Under the pieces are notes generated by a model. The model did not search any database. It worked only from the letters and a program-made list of their open reading frames with translations, and was not told the DNA's origin. The translations under genes and the position numbers were made by a program. Positions 26,517 through 37,818 of a stretch of 64,000 bases of DNA are shown here, piece after piece. Source of the DNA: Hirudinaria manillensis (taxonomy: Eukaryota; Annelida; Clitellata; Hirudinida; Hirudinidae); assembly GCA_034509925.1 (NCBI GenBank), contig CM067526.1:13223010-13287009 (forward strand). The letters are read 5' to 3'. Each line of letters begins with the position of its first letter. The first letter of the stretch is position 1.

Positions 26517-29116
26517 CTGGCAAAAGCAAGTCGTTCACGAGCTTGATTATCAATACTTGATTATCTTTGTTGTTGTTATTGTTATTGATTGGTTATAAAT
26601 TAAATCATTAATTTTAATTAAATTCTTTGGTACCAAACTCTACCCTTGACCTGACCTTTAACCTAATCCTAAACCTTATTTCCTGGCTCTGGAAATCCAG
26701 TGTAGACAGATAAAAGTTTTGTCTTCTTGTCTGTCGTTCGGAAGCCGTGAAACGAGAGGAGAGACTGCTCGACTTTTGAGATTTATTATTTATTTATCTG
26801 ATTGCACCAATAATTGTTTTGTAATTTCTTTATATTTGTTAATATTTGTTGATTCTCGGTACTTGATTATCTTTGTTGTTGTTATTGTTATTGATTGGTT
26901 ATAAATTAAATTATTAATTTTAAATAATTCTCAAAATTATTTAGAATTTCAATACTTTTGTAATTAATGTTTTTATTGATTATAAACGGTATTTAATTAT
27001 AAACGTATTTTTAATTATTTAGTATTTCATTATAAACATATTTCTCCATTTGCAGAAGATTTTCCATATATTTTTATTTTTTTTTTGGGTAAAGTTGAAA
27101 CTATTTTCTGAATTTCCATTGAATTTGATTAATTATTAATAATTATTATATCGTAATTATAATATTACATCGTAATTATAATATTATATCATAATAATTT
27201 TGTTAATAATCGATTCTGTCATCATATGGATGACTTGTAGGGATATTGCCGTTGTCGTCCTCGAAGGATATTATGAATTTCTCTGTCAAGTTGTGTAAAG
27301 TTGGTCTTTATATTTTCAATAATTTTGAATTAATTTTCAATATTTTAATAATTTTGAATTAATTTTCAATATTTTAATAATTTCGAAAATAGTATACTGT
27401 ATGCGTTGACATCGATGATGTTGTTGTTGCTGAGTGTTGATCTTTTAAACTATATTTGTTTTTTTATTATTTCTCGTTTATAAACTCCTTTCAACTTGAA
27501 ACACGTGACATTTTAAACGATCCCACACTGTGTGCCTTGGTGGTCATCGCTGACTCACTCATTCATAGTCAGTCTATTTTTTTTCATTCATTCATTCAGT
27601 CATCATCGAATTATTTGTTCACTCGTTCCTCCACCAATTCGTTTCTGTTTTTACTCATCCACTTTCAACCCACGCCATCCATCCATCCACCCGGGGCAAG
27701 ACTGACAGATCTGTTGAATCTCTTTAATTCATTGACAGCTTTACTTGAAATTGTGCCAATTGGAACACATTTTCCTCATATTCTCAATTTCATTGTCTTC
27801 CTTGAAGTTAATTTTCATGTTAAAGGCTTGAAATTTGTTTTTGTTCGACTTGTTTTTGTTGAGACTTTGAATCAAATGCGTTTGATCCTCCAAATCGTCT
27901 GCTTCCAGGCATTCATTCTCCTCCATTTTACTCAGCTAAATTTACTTTGGTTCAGTGCCTTGTTTTATAAATGTCAGCATTTGCCTCTACGGATATTTAT
28001 GTTGTTGTTTTTTTAAATTTGTGTATTTAATTTTATGTTTTTTTTTTTATTTTTAAATTTTGCAATCTTTTTGCAATTCTAGTCGACTAAGTTGAGAACG
28101 GAGAAAGTGCACTTTTATGATTTTGATTCATTATTTTGTTTTCAGTGTTGAACTTTCCTGTGCATATTTTACTGTTGATTCTCAATTGTGACTTTGTTTA
28201 GTTTTTCTGTGGCAGCCAATTTAAAGAGATGAACATTGCACGGGCCAAAATGTACAGTTTGTATGAGGCTTGGAGTTGTTATTTGGTAAATACAGATTAA
28301 GATTGTTCCTTGTTTAAATTAGTTTGAGAAAAAAATATATAATATATATGTTACATAACTCTACATAAGCAGCATGAATTGTTCAGAACAGTGAATTTTG
28401 GTGCATTTGGTGCATTTGCCTTACAAAATATTAGTTTGTTTTATCACTTATTTACTCACGCGTACGTTCATGCGTTTAGTAATTATGTTTTTAGGTTCTA
28501 TTTACGATTTACTTAGCAATTATTTTACAAAACATTGAGGATGAATGCTTTTCACCCAGCAGGGTATGTTTGCTGGTTAAGTTTATAGTGTATCTACTCG
28601 AGTTTGTATTGTAGTTACATATTATAATATACTTTAATAACTGTAATGTTTCTACAAATAAACTTTTAAAAACATGTGCATTCATTTATTTGAGCCATTT
28701 TTTTTTAGATTTATCGTTCTTATGAAAACAATGGTCCACGTTTAGATCGAGCGAATGCTAGGCGTTCTTTGGATGTTTACAAACTCGACTTTATCTGGAT
28801 GTATTCGATCTTAGTCTTCTAAGTTAGTCTTAGTCTGTTATTTGGATGGTTACCTACACAATGGTGAGTTATTCTTGACTTGGTTGGATCGATTTCTCCG
28901 GAATCCATGATTTGAATCTATCGTAGGCCGACGATCGTGTTTTTGAAGGCGCTTCTTCCGTCGTGGCCTTTTCGAAATAGTTGGATTCTTTGTCCAGGGC
29001 TGTGCTGGCAAGAACGTTCGCTTTTTCACACCTGACCAACCTTGAGTGTCAACAAAAGACAAATTAATGAAGCTATAGGCGCCCTTGTTGCCTCTGTTGG
29101 CAGATGTATGAATCAG
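26517..29116. other. Intergenic spacer with 3' region of the DCLK-like gene
   Basis: This is AT-rich sequence without a credible gene. It contains a direct repeat of about 69 bp (near 26555 and 26861). A minus-strand AATAAA lies at 28685-28690, about 430 nt past the stop of the doublecortin-like kinase, and could be its poly(A) signal. The open frame at 27456-28016 has no domain and low-complexity composition. Confidence 0.45.
26555..26929. repeat. Direct repeat of about 69 bp, copies 306 bp apart
   Basis: Copies at about 26555-26623 and 26861-26929 share ACTTGATTATCTTTGTTGTT and the following GTTATTGTTATTGATTGG with few differences, just 3' of the ADGRA-like gene. Confidence 0.8.
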
Positions 29117-30862
29117 TTAATCACAATGGATGATTTTAAAAACGAAGTTAGAAGCTAACTTGATCAGACGATTTCCTATAGTTTCCTTGAGATTGATGCT
29201 GCTAGTGATCATCTCGCCGGATACCCAAGGATTGTTCAGTATTTCCTCGGCAATCAAGCGCTTGTTCGGATCAGGTTCCAAGAGGAGTGGAATAAGTTCT
29301 TTTGCTTCTCTTGAGATGACTTCCCATGTACTGCTGATGAGATCGTACTTTCCGTTAATTATATTTTCGAACGTCGTATTGAAGTCACCATCGCTTGATT
29401 GGAATGGCGGGTTTCCGTTCAAAAGTATGTACAGGAAGACTCCGGCGGCCCAAATGTCAACCTTGGTGTTGTAGCCATCCTGGGATATCACTTCTGGTGC
29501 CATATAATCAGGGGTGCCGCAAACCGTGAAAAGAGGCTTCCTCGAGCTGACTTTCGTAGCCATACCGAAGTCGCAGATTTTTAATTTTTTCGACCCATCT
29601 GGATTTTTGTGTACCAGCAGATTGTCCAGTTTAATATCCCTGTGGACGATATTCAAGGAGTGGATGTGGAAAAGTCCGGACACGAGGTTGTGCAACATGC
29701 CACTGACGTCGTGCTCGGAGTAATACCTGGACTTGAAAATGGTATCTATGACATCTCCTTCTAGCATGAGTTCAAGTACAAGGTAGAGATAATCGCAGGT
29801 ATCGAACTGATCGAGAAGTTTGATGATGTTCGGATGGTCGAGCTGAGACAGAATCTCCACTTCCTTGTTGATCTTGTTTATGTCCTTTCCGCACTTGTTC
29901 AAGTCGATTCTTTTCAGACATCCCAAGTCATTCGTTTTCCTATTTCTGCATTCCCTGACTGTCGAGAAGTTCCCTGAACCTACCTTTTGCCCGACATCAT
30001 AAACGTCGTTCAACTTCTTCCACCCAGACTTATCTCCAGAAATGGATACCTGTATGTTGGACATATCCTTGATCTTTGCTTTCTTGAGAATATTGATGAG
30101 AGTCAGCTCTTGATTCGAGATCATGAAATCCGTCTGATCTACCGTTTCTTCGGGAAATGCGATGAAAGCCGAATCTGTTTTCAAAACGTCAGGCAATCCA
30201 AAGATCTCCTTGCCCTCCGTCGTATGAAGGTGACAAATCTTTTTCTCGAGGAGTTCCGATAGTTCTTCCATGAGAACGGCAAACGATGGTAAAGGCCGGA
30301 GCTTCAAGGTCCATCTATAGATTTGCCTAGGACGAGAGGGTCCGTTTTTGATGACAACTAGAGTTCGATTTATGTTCTTACTGAAATTTCTCGAAGACCT
30401 TTGAACTGAGACGTTGGTAAGATAAGAATATGATCTGATGGGGTGGTTGTCTCTTACAACCAAAGACCTAACTGTCGATTGCGCATCTACTTTTTTCGTA
30501 CTGGTCTTCCAGACTGGATCGAAAGTATCGCAAAGATAATTCATGGATATGAACTGATTGTAGCTGCTGCAGACGTAATTTCCCCCGTCCGTCATGTCCG
30601 AGATGGATTTAATCTTTTCTCCGTCCAAGCCAAAGATGTAACGAACGCCAACAGGGAGTCGAGTCTGATCGCAGAATACCGAAGTGTTCAGATCTTTGAG
30701 TAAGGTGTTGAAGTTTCGGTATCTGGAGAAAGATATTGGAAAGCTGAAGCCTCCGTAGTATTTGTCACCATTTCGAAAGAAGCGAACTCTGATGGCCTTC
30801 CTGTCAGCTTGGTCGTTATAGATGAGTGGAACGCTGGGAATTGGCTTCGGTAGGTAACTCAT
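29117..30862 (-). CDS. Intronless doublecortin-like kinase (DCX-DCX-CaMK type kinase)
   Basis: One uninterrupted frame of 581 residues. Two doublecortin domains lie at about 22-112 (RVRFFRNGDKYYGG... VRYIFGLDG... GGNYVCSS) and about 165-240. A Ser/Thr kinase domain lies at about 288-547. Catalytic residues look intact: Gly-loop GSGNFSTV (295-302), Lys317, Glu in INKEVEIL, HRD 407-409, DFG 431-433, APE 455-457. DCX domains bind microtubules; the family regulates microtubule organisation in neurons and dividing cells. It is shorter than human DCLK1 (740 aa) because the linker is reduced. Family members normally have many introns, and every other gene in this window except none is split, so a retrocopy is likely. 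The open frame and intact catalytic residues argue for a functional gene. A multi-exon parent elsewhere is predicted but not visible here. Confidence 0.9.
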   Translation of the reverse strand: MSYLPKPIPSVPLIYNDQADRKAIRVRFFRNGDKYYGGFSFPISFSRYRNFNTLLKDLNTSVFCDQTRLPVGVRYIFGLDGEKIKSISDMTDGGNYVCSSYNQFISMNYLCDTFDPVWKTSTKKVDAQSTVRSLVVRDNHPIRSYSYLTNVSVQRSSRNFSKNINRTLVVIKNGPSRPRQIYRWTLKLRPLPSFAVLMEELSELLEKKICHLHTTEGKEIFGLPDVLKTDSAFIAFPEETVDQTDFMISNQELTLINILKKAKIKDMSNIQVSISGDKSGWKKLNDVYDVGQKVGSGNFSTVRECRNRKTNDLGCLKRIDLNKCGKDINKINKEVEILSQLDHPNIIKLLDQFDTCDYLYLVLELMLEGDVIDTIFKSRYYSEHDVSGMLHNLVSGLFHIHSLNIVHRDIKLDNLLVHKNPDGSKKLKICDFGMATKVSSRKPLFTVCGTPDYMAPEVISQDGYNTKVDIWAAGVFLYILLNGNPPFQSSDGDFNTTFENIINGKYDLISSTWEVISREAKELIPLLLEPDPNKRLIAEEILNNPWVSGEMITSSINLKETIGNRLIKLASNFVFKIIHCD

Positions 30863-32635
30863 CTTTCTTTGGATGTTTCCTGTCGAGTGTTCTTAACTGG
30901 GAGATGAACGATGTGACCACCTGACACCTTAAATGCCGATGTAATTTTATTTTTTGATTAAAAGTAAAATATGAAATAATGCAAGCTATTGGCAACGTAA
31001 CGTCAAAATCTATGAACCATTTAAAAGGTTTTTGCCTACTATTGACTCCAACGTGGTGTTGATAAACAAATAACAATTTGAAGTTATGGGAATGTCAACC
31101 CATTTCTACGTTAAACAGTTATTCACGATTTTTAGTAGTTTGAACAACAAACCTCCCAATGTCTAGAAATCCTCAGAGTTGTTTATGTTAAGTTTGGGTC
31201 GTTAGGATTTAAGTTGACGTCATCGATTAATGTTTGTGGTGTTTCTAATATTAAAAACAAATTAATGCCTGATATTATTTTAATTGAGGCTCCACAGAAT
31301 TGAAAATTTAGTCAATTTAGGGGAGCAATGAGTGCTTACAAATGGGTCGTTCTTTTTACTTTGAATGCATGAAATTGCTTTCACGGACAGCTTCAAGCCT
31401 GGGTTTTTATAACACTTGTTAATTCAGGTTTGACCTGGACTTATTACATTTATTTATCAACATGTCGGAATGGATTCCAACAGCAGCGTTTGATAAATAC
31501 ATAACTTCCTGGGATGTCATGCAGGTGTAGTTTGTGTGTGTGTGTGTGTCTTTCTCACAGTTTTCTAAAACTTCCTCGATCGGACCTTAAAAGGGAGTCA
31601 TTAGTTGGCAGTGCCACTGAGAAAAATTATTCTCGTGTGAACGATTTTGAATCATCCACCGATCACAAATTATTAGAAATTTAGTGCGATGTCATCGTTT
31701 TCACTGGCATTTATCACACTTTTTAGTGGTGGAGTCGGTTTGTCAACAAAGTTTCTATCCTGGTCTTCGGCGAAACAAATATTTATATGAAACGAATCAA
31801 TCTTTTATAAATAAAGACCATAAAAGGGCACGATTCTAAAATTAACCACCTCAATCGGTCTGGCTGTTTGTGGTTGTTTTTAAGTCAAAAGCTGAAGTCC
31901 AAGTGGGTCATAGTTTCACCTCCTAAAATTGTTCACCGATTATTTCAGAGAAATATAATTATGTTTTCGACTGGAGACAAGTGAGTGCATAAAATATCTG
32001 GTAAGTAATGACATAATTTCCTAAAAACCTGATGGTTTTACCCACAGAACCTTTTTAGGTACAATTTCATTCTACTATATAATACATAGACCTTTCAGTA
32101 GACTATCAGATAAGCAATAAGTTCAACCAAGGGCGCTACTGTATTCCTCGGTCTGAAAACTAGTCCCAACCAACGATCAGAATGGAGTCTCTGGCGTTCG
32201 ATAGATGATTGTGGGAGCTATTAGTGATTACAGATGTGCATAATACCCGTTGAGTCATCCATCCTCTTTCTGTCAATCAAAATGAATACGAACAGGATCG
32301 TCCCTGAGATAATTAGTCTCAATCATGACAATGATAATAATAATAATGATGATGATAATAATAATAATAATAATAATAATGACAACCTCCTCGTTATTGT
32401 CAGCAATAACTACAATTTAATCGTTCGTCGAATCCTGTTTCAGACAAACCACAGCCTTCGTCCATTTTTTCAACGATTTAATGATTAATAATTAATTATA
32501 AACAATAATCGAAAAAAATAAACCAAAGTAAACGAAGTTGAAATTGAAAATGGTAATACATTAATAATAATAATAATAATAATAATCACAATGTAATTCA
32601 GATGTTTTTCTTTTACATCTTTGACCGGCTGAGGG

Positions 32636-32681
<46 letters not shown>

Positions 32682-33106
32682 TAATAGAACGAGGAAATGG
32701 AAAATAAAATTCATTTTTTATTGAAAATATTTATTCCAATGAGATTACTGCAGATGAATTTCGGCAAACAAAAGGCGTTCATTCTTGCAAGAAATGTAAG
32801 ATAAACATTTTGAAACACAAAACGACAAAATGTCGTTTGTTTGCATAATCTTAAAAAAACAAATATTTCGATTCCATGTAAAAGTTCGTGAAATTTCACG
32901 AATTCGAACGAATCACAATTTAAACTTTAATCTTTAATCTTAAAATTGATAACCAGATAATATAAAATTTGTAAAATTTCAAAAACCATGAGAATGAATA
33001 ACATGCAAACACCTGTTCCTTACACCCTGCTCCACAGCCTAACCCTAACCCTAACCCTCTCCTTCTTTATGATCTTTCTCCTCTCTAAATCGACCCTCAG
33101 TACACC
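30863..33106. other. Intergenic spacer, DCLK-like to innexin A
   Basis: No supported gene. It contains a TG run near 31540 and AAT-type microsatellites at 32338-32380, 32567-32586 and 32638-32676. A telomere-like stretch of about three CCCTAA units lies at 33039-33058. Minus-strand AATAAA signals at 32717-32722 and 32730-32735 could serve the innexin A transcript. Confidence 0.4.
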
Positions 33107-36100
33107 TCAGTACAACTTAGAATCGTTGGCAACCATCGCAGCCTCCTCTCTCCTTCTCAGAGTGCCATTCTTATCCTCAAAGGACGAAGACAAGCGGCTG
33201 TTCTTTGTATTCTTTTCTTCGGCCTTGCACGAAGCTCTGTGCTTGTCCCAGAGTTCGCAGAGTAGCTCGGAAGCTACGAGGTCGCTCGAGTTCTTGGCTG
33301 CCATCCTCAGGACAAAACATCCGTCTCTCCTGAGATAATCTCTCACGAATGTTTTGACTTCTCCACTCTGATCTTTGGTTATCTTCTCCATTGCCAGGAG
33401 CCTCTGTTTGATGTAGCTTTCCTGTACGTGATAAGGTAAGGTGATGGTGATGATGATTAATTAAGTATTGTTAAGTTTTAATGACTGCATACTTAATTGG
33501 CAGGTAATTGGCCTATTATTAATTATCTCAAAGTTCGATTCGTATGATTGTCGCTCGAAAAGTTTTGCCTTGTTTCGGGATTAATGATTACGTTGAACCA
33601 TAAAATACAACGGACTTTTAACATCATCGTCGTCGTCATCATCATCATCACCACCACCGCCACCACCACCACCACCACCACCATTATCACCACCACCACC
33701 ATCATCATCATCAGATTGTAACGCTTCCCTCGCCAATGTCGATTCTATGTACCTGAACTGACATCCTGACTGAGTTTAGCAGCCAGACGATGAAACTTCC
33801 GACCGTCGCTGCAGCCACAAAAGCGAACCAAAACCAAATGAATATGAAGATGATTTCGTAGAACAAGTTCATTGGAAGCACGCATTGGATTTTGTAGGGG
33901 TGGACCTCCTCGATTACCCTGAAGGAAGGATGGAATACAGAAAAAAGAATGAATGAATGAACTCGTCAGGCGTGGAAAGATGAGTCCCATTTTGCTTCTT
34001 TATTATTATTATTATTATTAATATTATTACCATTATTATTATTATTAATATTAAAGTAATATTTATATATATTTATAATTAATAATTATATAATATTATT
34101 AATATTTAAAGTAATATTTTAACAATATTTAACAAAGAAATCTTAAAATGTTTCAAAATTAATCACCCTGCCGATAAATTATCAACCTCCGATGAATTAG
34201 AAACAAACAGCAATAACGTGATAATTAAATAAATAACACGATAATTGCTCATAAATTGTTCGAAATAAATTGGCCAACCTCACGTGAAGCACGCATCTCG
34301 TGATGCGAGGGAACCTGTAGGAGACCCTCCATGGCATTCTTCTGATCAATCTGCCGACGACGTCAATGCCGTACATGTGGAAATCGTTGCCAAGGAAGGC
34401 GTTCAGGAGGAATATCTGACCTATTACGTTGGCTATGTACAAGACCTGTAAGAATGGAATAGTCCATGTGTGTATTAGGGGAGTAGGCCTAAGATGTCTT
34501 GTTAGGTTTTAAATAGTGCAATAGGCCTAAGATGTCTTGTTAGCTTTTAAATAGTGCAATAGGCCTAAGATGTCTTGTTAGGTTTTAAATAGTGCAGTAA
34601 AGTCTAAGATGTCTTGTTAGGTGTGAAATAGTGCAGTAGGCCTAAGATGTCTTGGGTTATGAAGATGTTAGATATGAAATCGGTTGGTAAGCCTTGTAAT
34701 ATGTCTTGTTAGATGTTGAATCGTGCAGTGAAGCTTAAGATGTCAAGGAAATGCCAAACTTAGTATTGTTGGTGCTCAGACAGAATCAAGTTCAAGCTAT
34801 CAAAAATAATCTTTGAGGATCATTAATATTGCCCAGTTCTGGTATTAAATGATAAAGTGTTGGCATTTTTTGCATTTGTTTATCTAATTTATTCCATTAT
34901 ATCTTTGTTTATCCTAGTAATAATTATTTATTATTAATTAATATCGACCTTGATTGCCAAGTAGACTACGACGAGGTAGTTTCCTCTAAGAGTGGACTTC
35001 AGGTGACAGATCTTGTTCCTTCCCTTGAAGATGTGGTTAGGATGATGCTTTTGCCATCCCAGAAATCTTTCCATGTACTGAGCCAGAAATCTGTTAAGTA
35101 ATGATTGGTAGATTAATATTATTATTATTATTACTAACGTTATTATTATTCATGAACATGTTAATTGATTTCCTTGTTAATTATTCTTAGCAGGTCATTA
35201 ATTGTTACGTTATGGTCTTTTGGGATTCTTCACTGTCGCCTTTTCTGAGACAGTCGATGCTTCCGTCTGTGATGTTGTTGACAGCTATTCCTGATTTCCT
35301 GTTCAACTTCTTCCAGATGAACCTTCGAAATGTTTCGAATGATTTCAACATTTCACGAAAAAAATAAGAGAAATGGAAGAAAACATCGTTGATGACTTTC
35401 ATTTCGATTGAAAAACAATTTACATTTTAATGATTTAATAAGAGACGTATAAATGAGAAATAAAGTAACGTGGCTTTCTTAAATTTGAAAAACTTTGATA
35501 ATTAATAAGCCAGAAACATATTCGATCAAATCCCAAACACGTTAAATGCTTATCGTTAACTATCGAGTCATTCGCTGAGAAATATACGTTTTCTTTTTCT
35601 TACCTTGGCGTATAAAATAGAACCGCTTGAATGGTGAGAAAAAGAGGAATCCATTGGTAATACGTTATCAGTTTTTCAGAAGAGTCCGATTTCGAACGAT
35701 TGTTTCTCAACGTCTCGTGTCCTTCGATGTACTGAGTGTTCATGACCCAACATGTCTGAAAAGGACGTCTTTTATTTAGCAGACGAAAATGGTGCGTTTG
35801 AAAGTGTTAATTTTTTTTTTAATTTTACAATAATCAAACGTTTGCGTTTGAATAAAACTGTTTTAAATTTTTTTAATGATAAATATTTTCAATATTTTTT
35901 CGTACATTTAAATAAAATTACTTCTAAACTTTAAAAAAAAAATTCATGCGTTTATTTATTAGTTAATTGCAATTAAAACATGTATTAAGAATAATATTGT
36001 TCAGATTAAAGAGATGTTACCTTTTTCGTATATTCGACCTGATTGTCGGTGAAGTGAGTTGGACAGTAGCAGCTGATTGGCTCGTCGATGAAGACCCTTG

Positions 36101-36230
36101 TGGTTGATAGGATGACCACGAGTGATAGGATGTAGACTGTGTATTTGCAGCTAAGTTGATCGGTGAAGCTGTCACCTCCTCCAAGTTTCGTGTGGCTCAC
36201 TCCTCCGAAGATGTCGAACAATTTGTCCAT
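33107..36230 (-). CDS. Innexin A (gap junction protein)
   Basis: Seven exons: 36021-36230, 35604-35755, 35209-35322, 34949-35090, 34279-34445, 33753-33918, 33107-33421. They give 1266 nt, or 421 residues. The protein begins MDKLFDIFGG. It has TM1 (about 29-47), an extracellular loop with Cys residues (CYCP, then TCW), and the innexin signature YYQW at 102-105 entering TM2. TM3 follows (NYLVVVYLAIK with VLYIANVIGQIFLL), then [11 protein letters not shown], and TM4 ([10 protein letters not shown]). A basic/acidic cytoplasmic tail ends DSKLY. Innexins form invertebrate gap junctions and hemichannels. An in-frame ATG 48 nt upstream (36278) exists, but innexins conserve the MDKL-type start. The donor of exon 5 is taken at GTGAG|GTTGGC because only this phase matches exon 6. 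Confidence 0.9.
33621..33713. repeat. (ATC/ACC)n microsatellite
   Basis: About 90 bp of GTC, ATC and ACC triplets in innexin A intron 6. Confidence 0.85.
34484..34745. repeat. 38-bp tandem repeat in innexin A intron 4
   Basis: About six copies, decaying rightward, of a unit beginning GGCCTAAGATGTCTTGTTAG and ending near AAATAGTGCAATA. Confidence 0.8.
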
Positions 36231-37818
36231 TTTGTCTCCTTCAGAAAGTCTAGAAAATCTACTTCGGTGGTAGTTCAACGATATCTAATCTCTCGAATCT
36301 TCTTTCAGTTAAGTTGTCGGTTGAAGCGGTTCTGAGCTTTTTCTGTTTTTGTTTTTTTTCTTAATTTTTGTACCAAAGCTTTTGATTTCTGATGCGAATC
36401 TCTCACTTTGAAAGTTGTTGTAGCGCTTGACCATTTACTTTATTAAAGACTGGAATCTTGAGTTACTTCTTGGAAAGCTTTTAATTTGTTTAAACCTAAA
36501 CACAAAAAATATTTTCTAAAAACCATTTCAGTAACTTGTATCATATGAAAAATGGTCATTTAAGTAGCGAGCGAAAACCTTGTTGAAAAACTTTCAGCTA
36601 AAAATATCTATAAATGGATTTAAAAGGCTTTGACAAGACTGGCATGAACTAATATTCTGAATAATATTTTCCGGCGAAAAAAATCACAAAACTAAAATAA
36701 TAAATAAGTTTAATATTCTTTTACCTGTAGTTTACGGACTTTGTAGATGTGCGAAAATTACTCAAGATAAATTTAAATTACAATTGTAATTTATGGGGAA
36801 TTTTTCTAGAATCACCGACGCTGCTTCAGTTACAGTTTCTTCTTTCCTTGTTGAGTACCAACATCGACGGGCTCATTATAAAGGCCCAATTACAAAAAGG
36901 CTCGACAGCTTGAAGCCTTTCTTTGGTTTCCGTTTCGTATAAATAGTTAACACTTTAGTTAAGAGCTTATATCCGGATTAGGAATTAAATGGGATAATTT
37001 ACCAAGCTTTCTAGATAAGAAATCCGCCAACATCCATCATCATTATCGAACAAGTGACGAATGGGATGATGGCAAGCAATGTAATTGTGATGGCACACGG
37101 ACGGACGCTTACAAATAAAGATAGCTGATGGAACTACAATAACGCGCAAAATGTCGTCCTGGAATTTTGTTGAGTTTGCTTCAGAAAACGTACGCTACAT
37201 TCATCGACATCGTTGTTCATACTTGAATGTTCGCCTCTATCTCAAAGGGACTGGTTTGTCGGACATTAGTCAACAACAGCGAATTTAGAGTCGTTGCCTC
37301 GTGATACTAATCACTTTTAAACACTAATTTATTTCGTCGTCGTTTGACCGGATGCCAAATTAAAAATAAAGTTTTTTTCTTTTACTTTTAAATTAAGATG
37401 CGACGGAAAGAAACATTCACGCGCTTGAAACTGTCGGAAAATGGACAAGATCGAAAAGGATAAAGATAATGCAAACAGTTCTCCGGCAGATTACTGTAAT
37501 GTGAACCTTATTTCGTACACCTTAATGGTTACTAGTATGGCTATTATGACATTGTCGTGGTTCTTATAATAAAACATAATATAACCATCATCCTCGTAAG
37601 AGTACAGAAGCACATCAAAGGCAAAGTATTGAGTCTTGTAAGTTTTGAGCATAAAATCCAATCAGTCTACAAAAGATGAAAAGCCCTTCCACTTCAAAAC
37701 GTGCATAAAAACATAAAAGACTACAAAGGCGGGAAGCAATGCAGAAGTTTTGTTTCTCCTTTTAAAAAGAATTCAAAGAACGATCCATTTTTTCATCTTC
37801 TGACCTGAAAGACAGGCC
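36231..37818. other. Spacer between the two innexin genes
   Basis: This 1.6-kb spacer holds the upstream region of innexin A and the 3' UTR of innexin B. I saw no open frame with recognisable similarity and no extra innexin exon in it. Confidence 0.5.

Noticed and set aside
27456-28016. 186-codon open frame on the plus strand
   Set aside because: Phe/Leu/Ser-rich, contains TTCATTCA-type repeats, no domain, no splice partners; probably chance in AT-rich sequence.
28850-29062. Basic 70-codon frame downstream of the DCLK-like stop
   Set aside because: It lies in the probable 3' UTR, shows no similarity I can recognise, and does not join the kinase frame.
33036-33063. Second interstitial telomere block
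   Set aside because: Only about three CCCTAA units; too short to treat as more than a simple repeat in the 3' region of innexin A.
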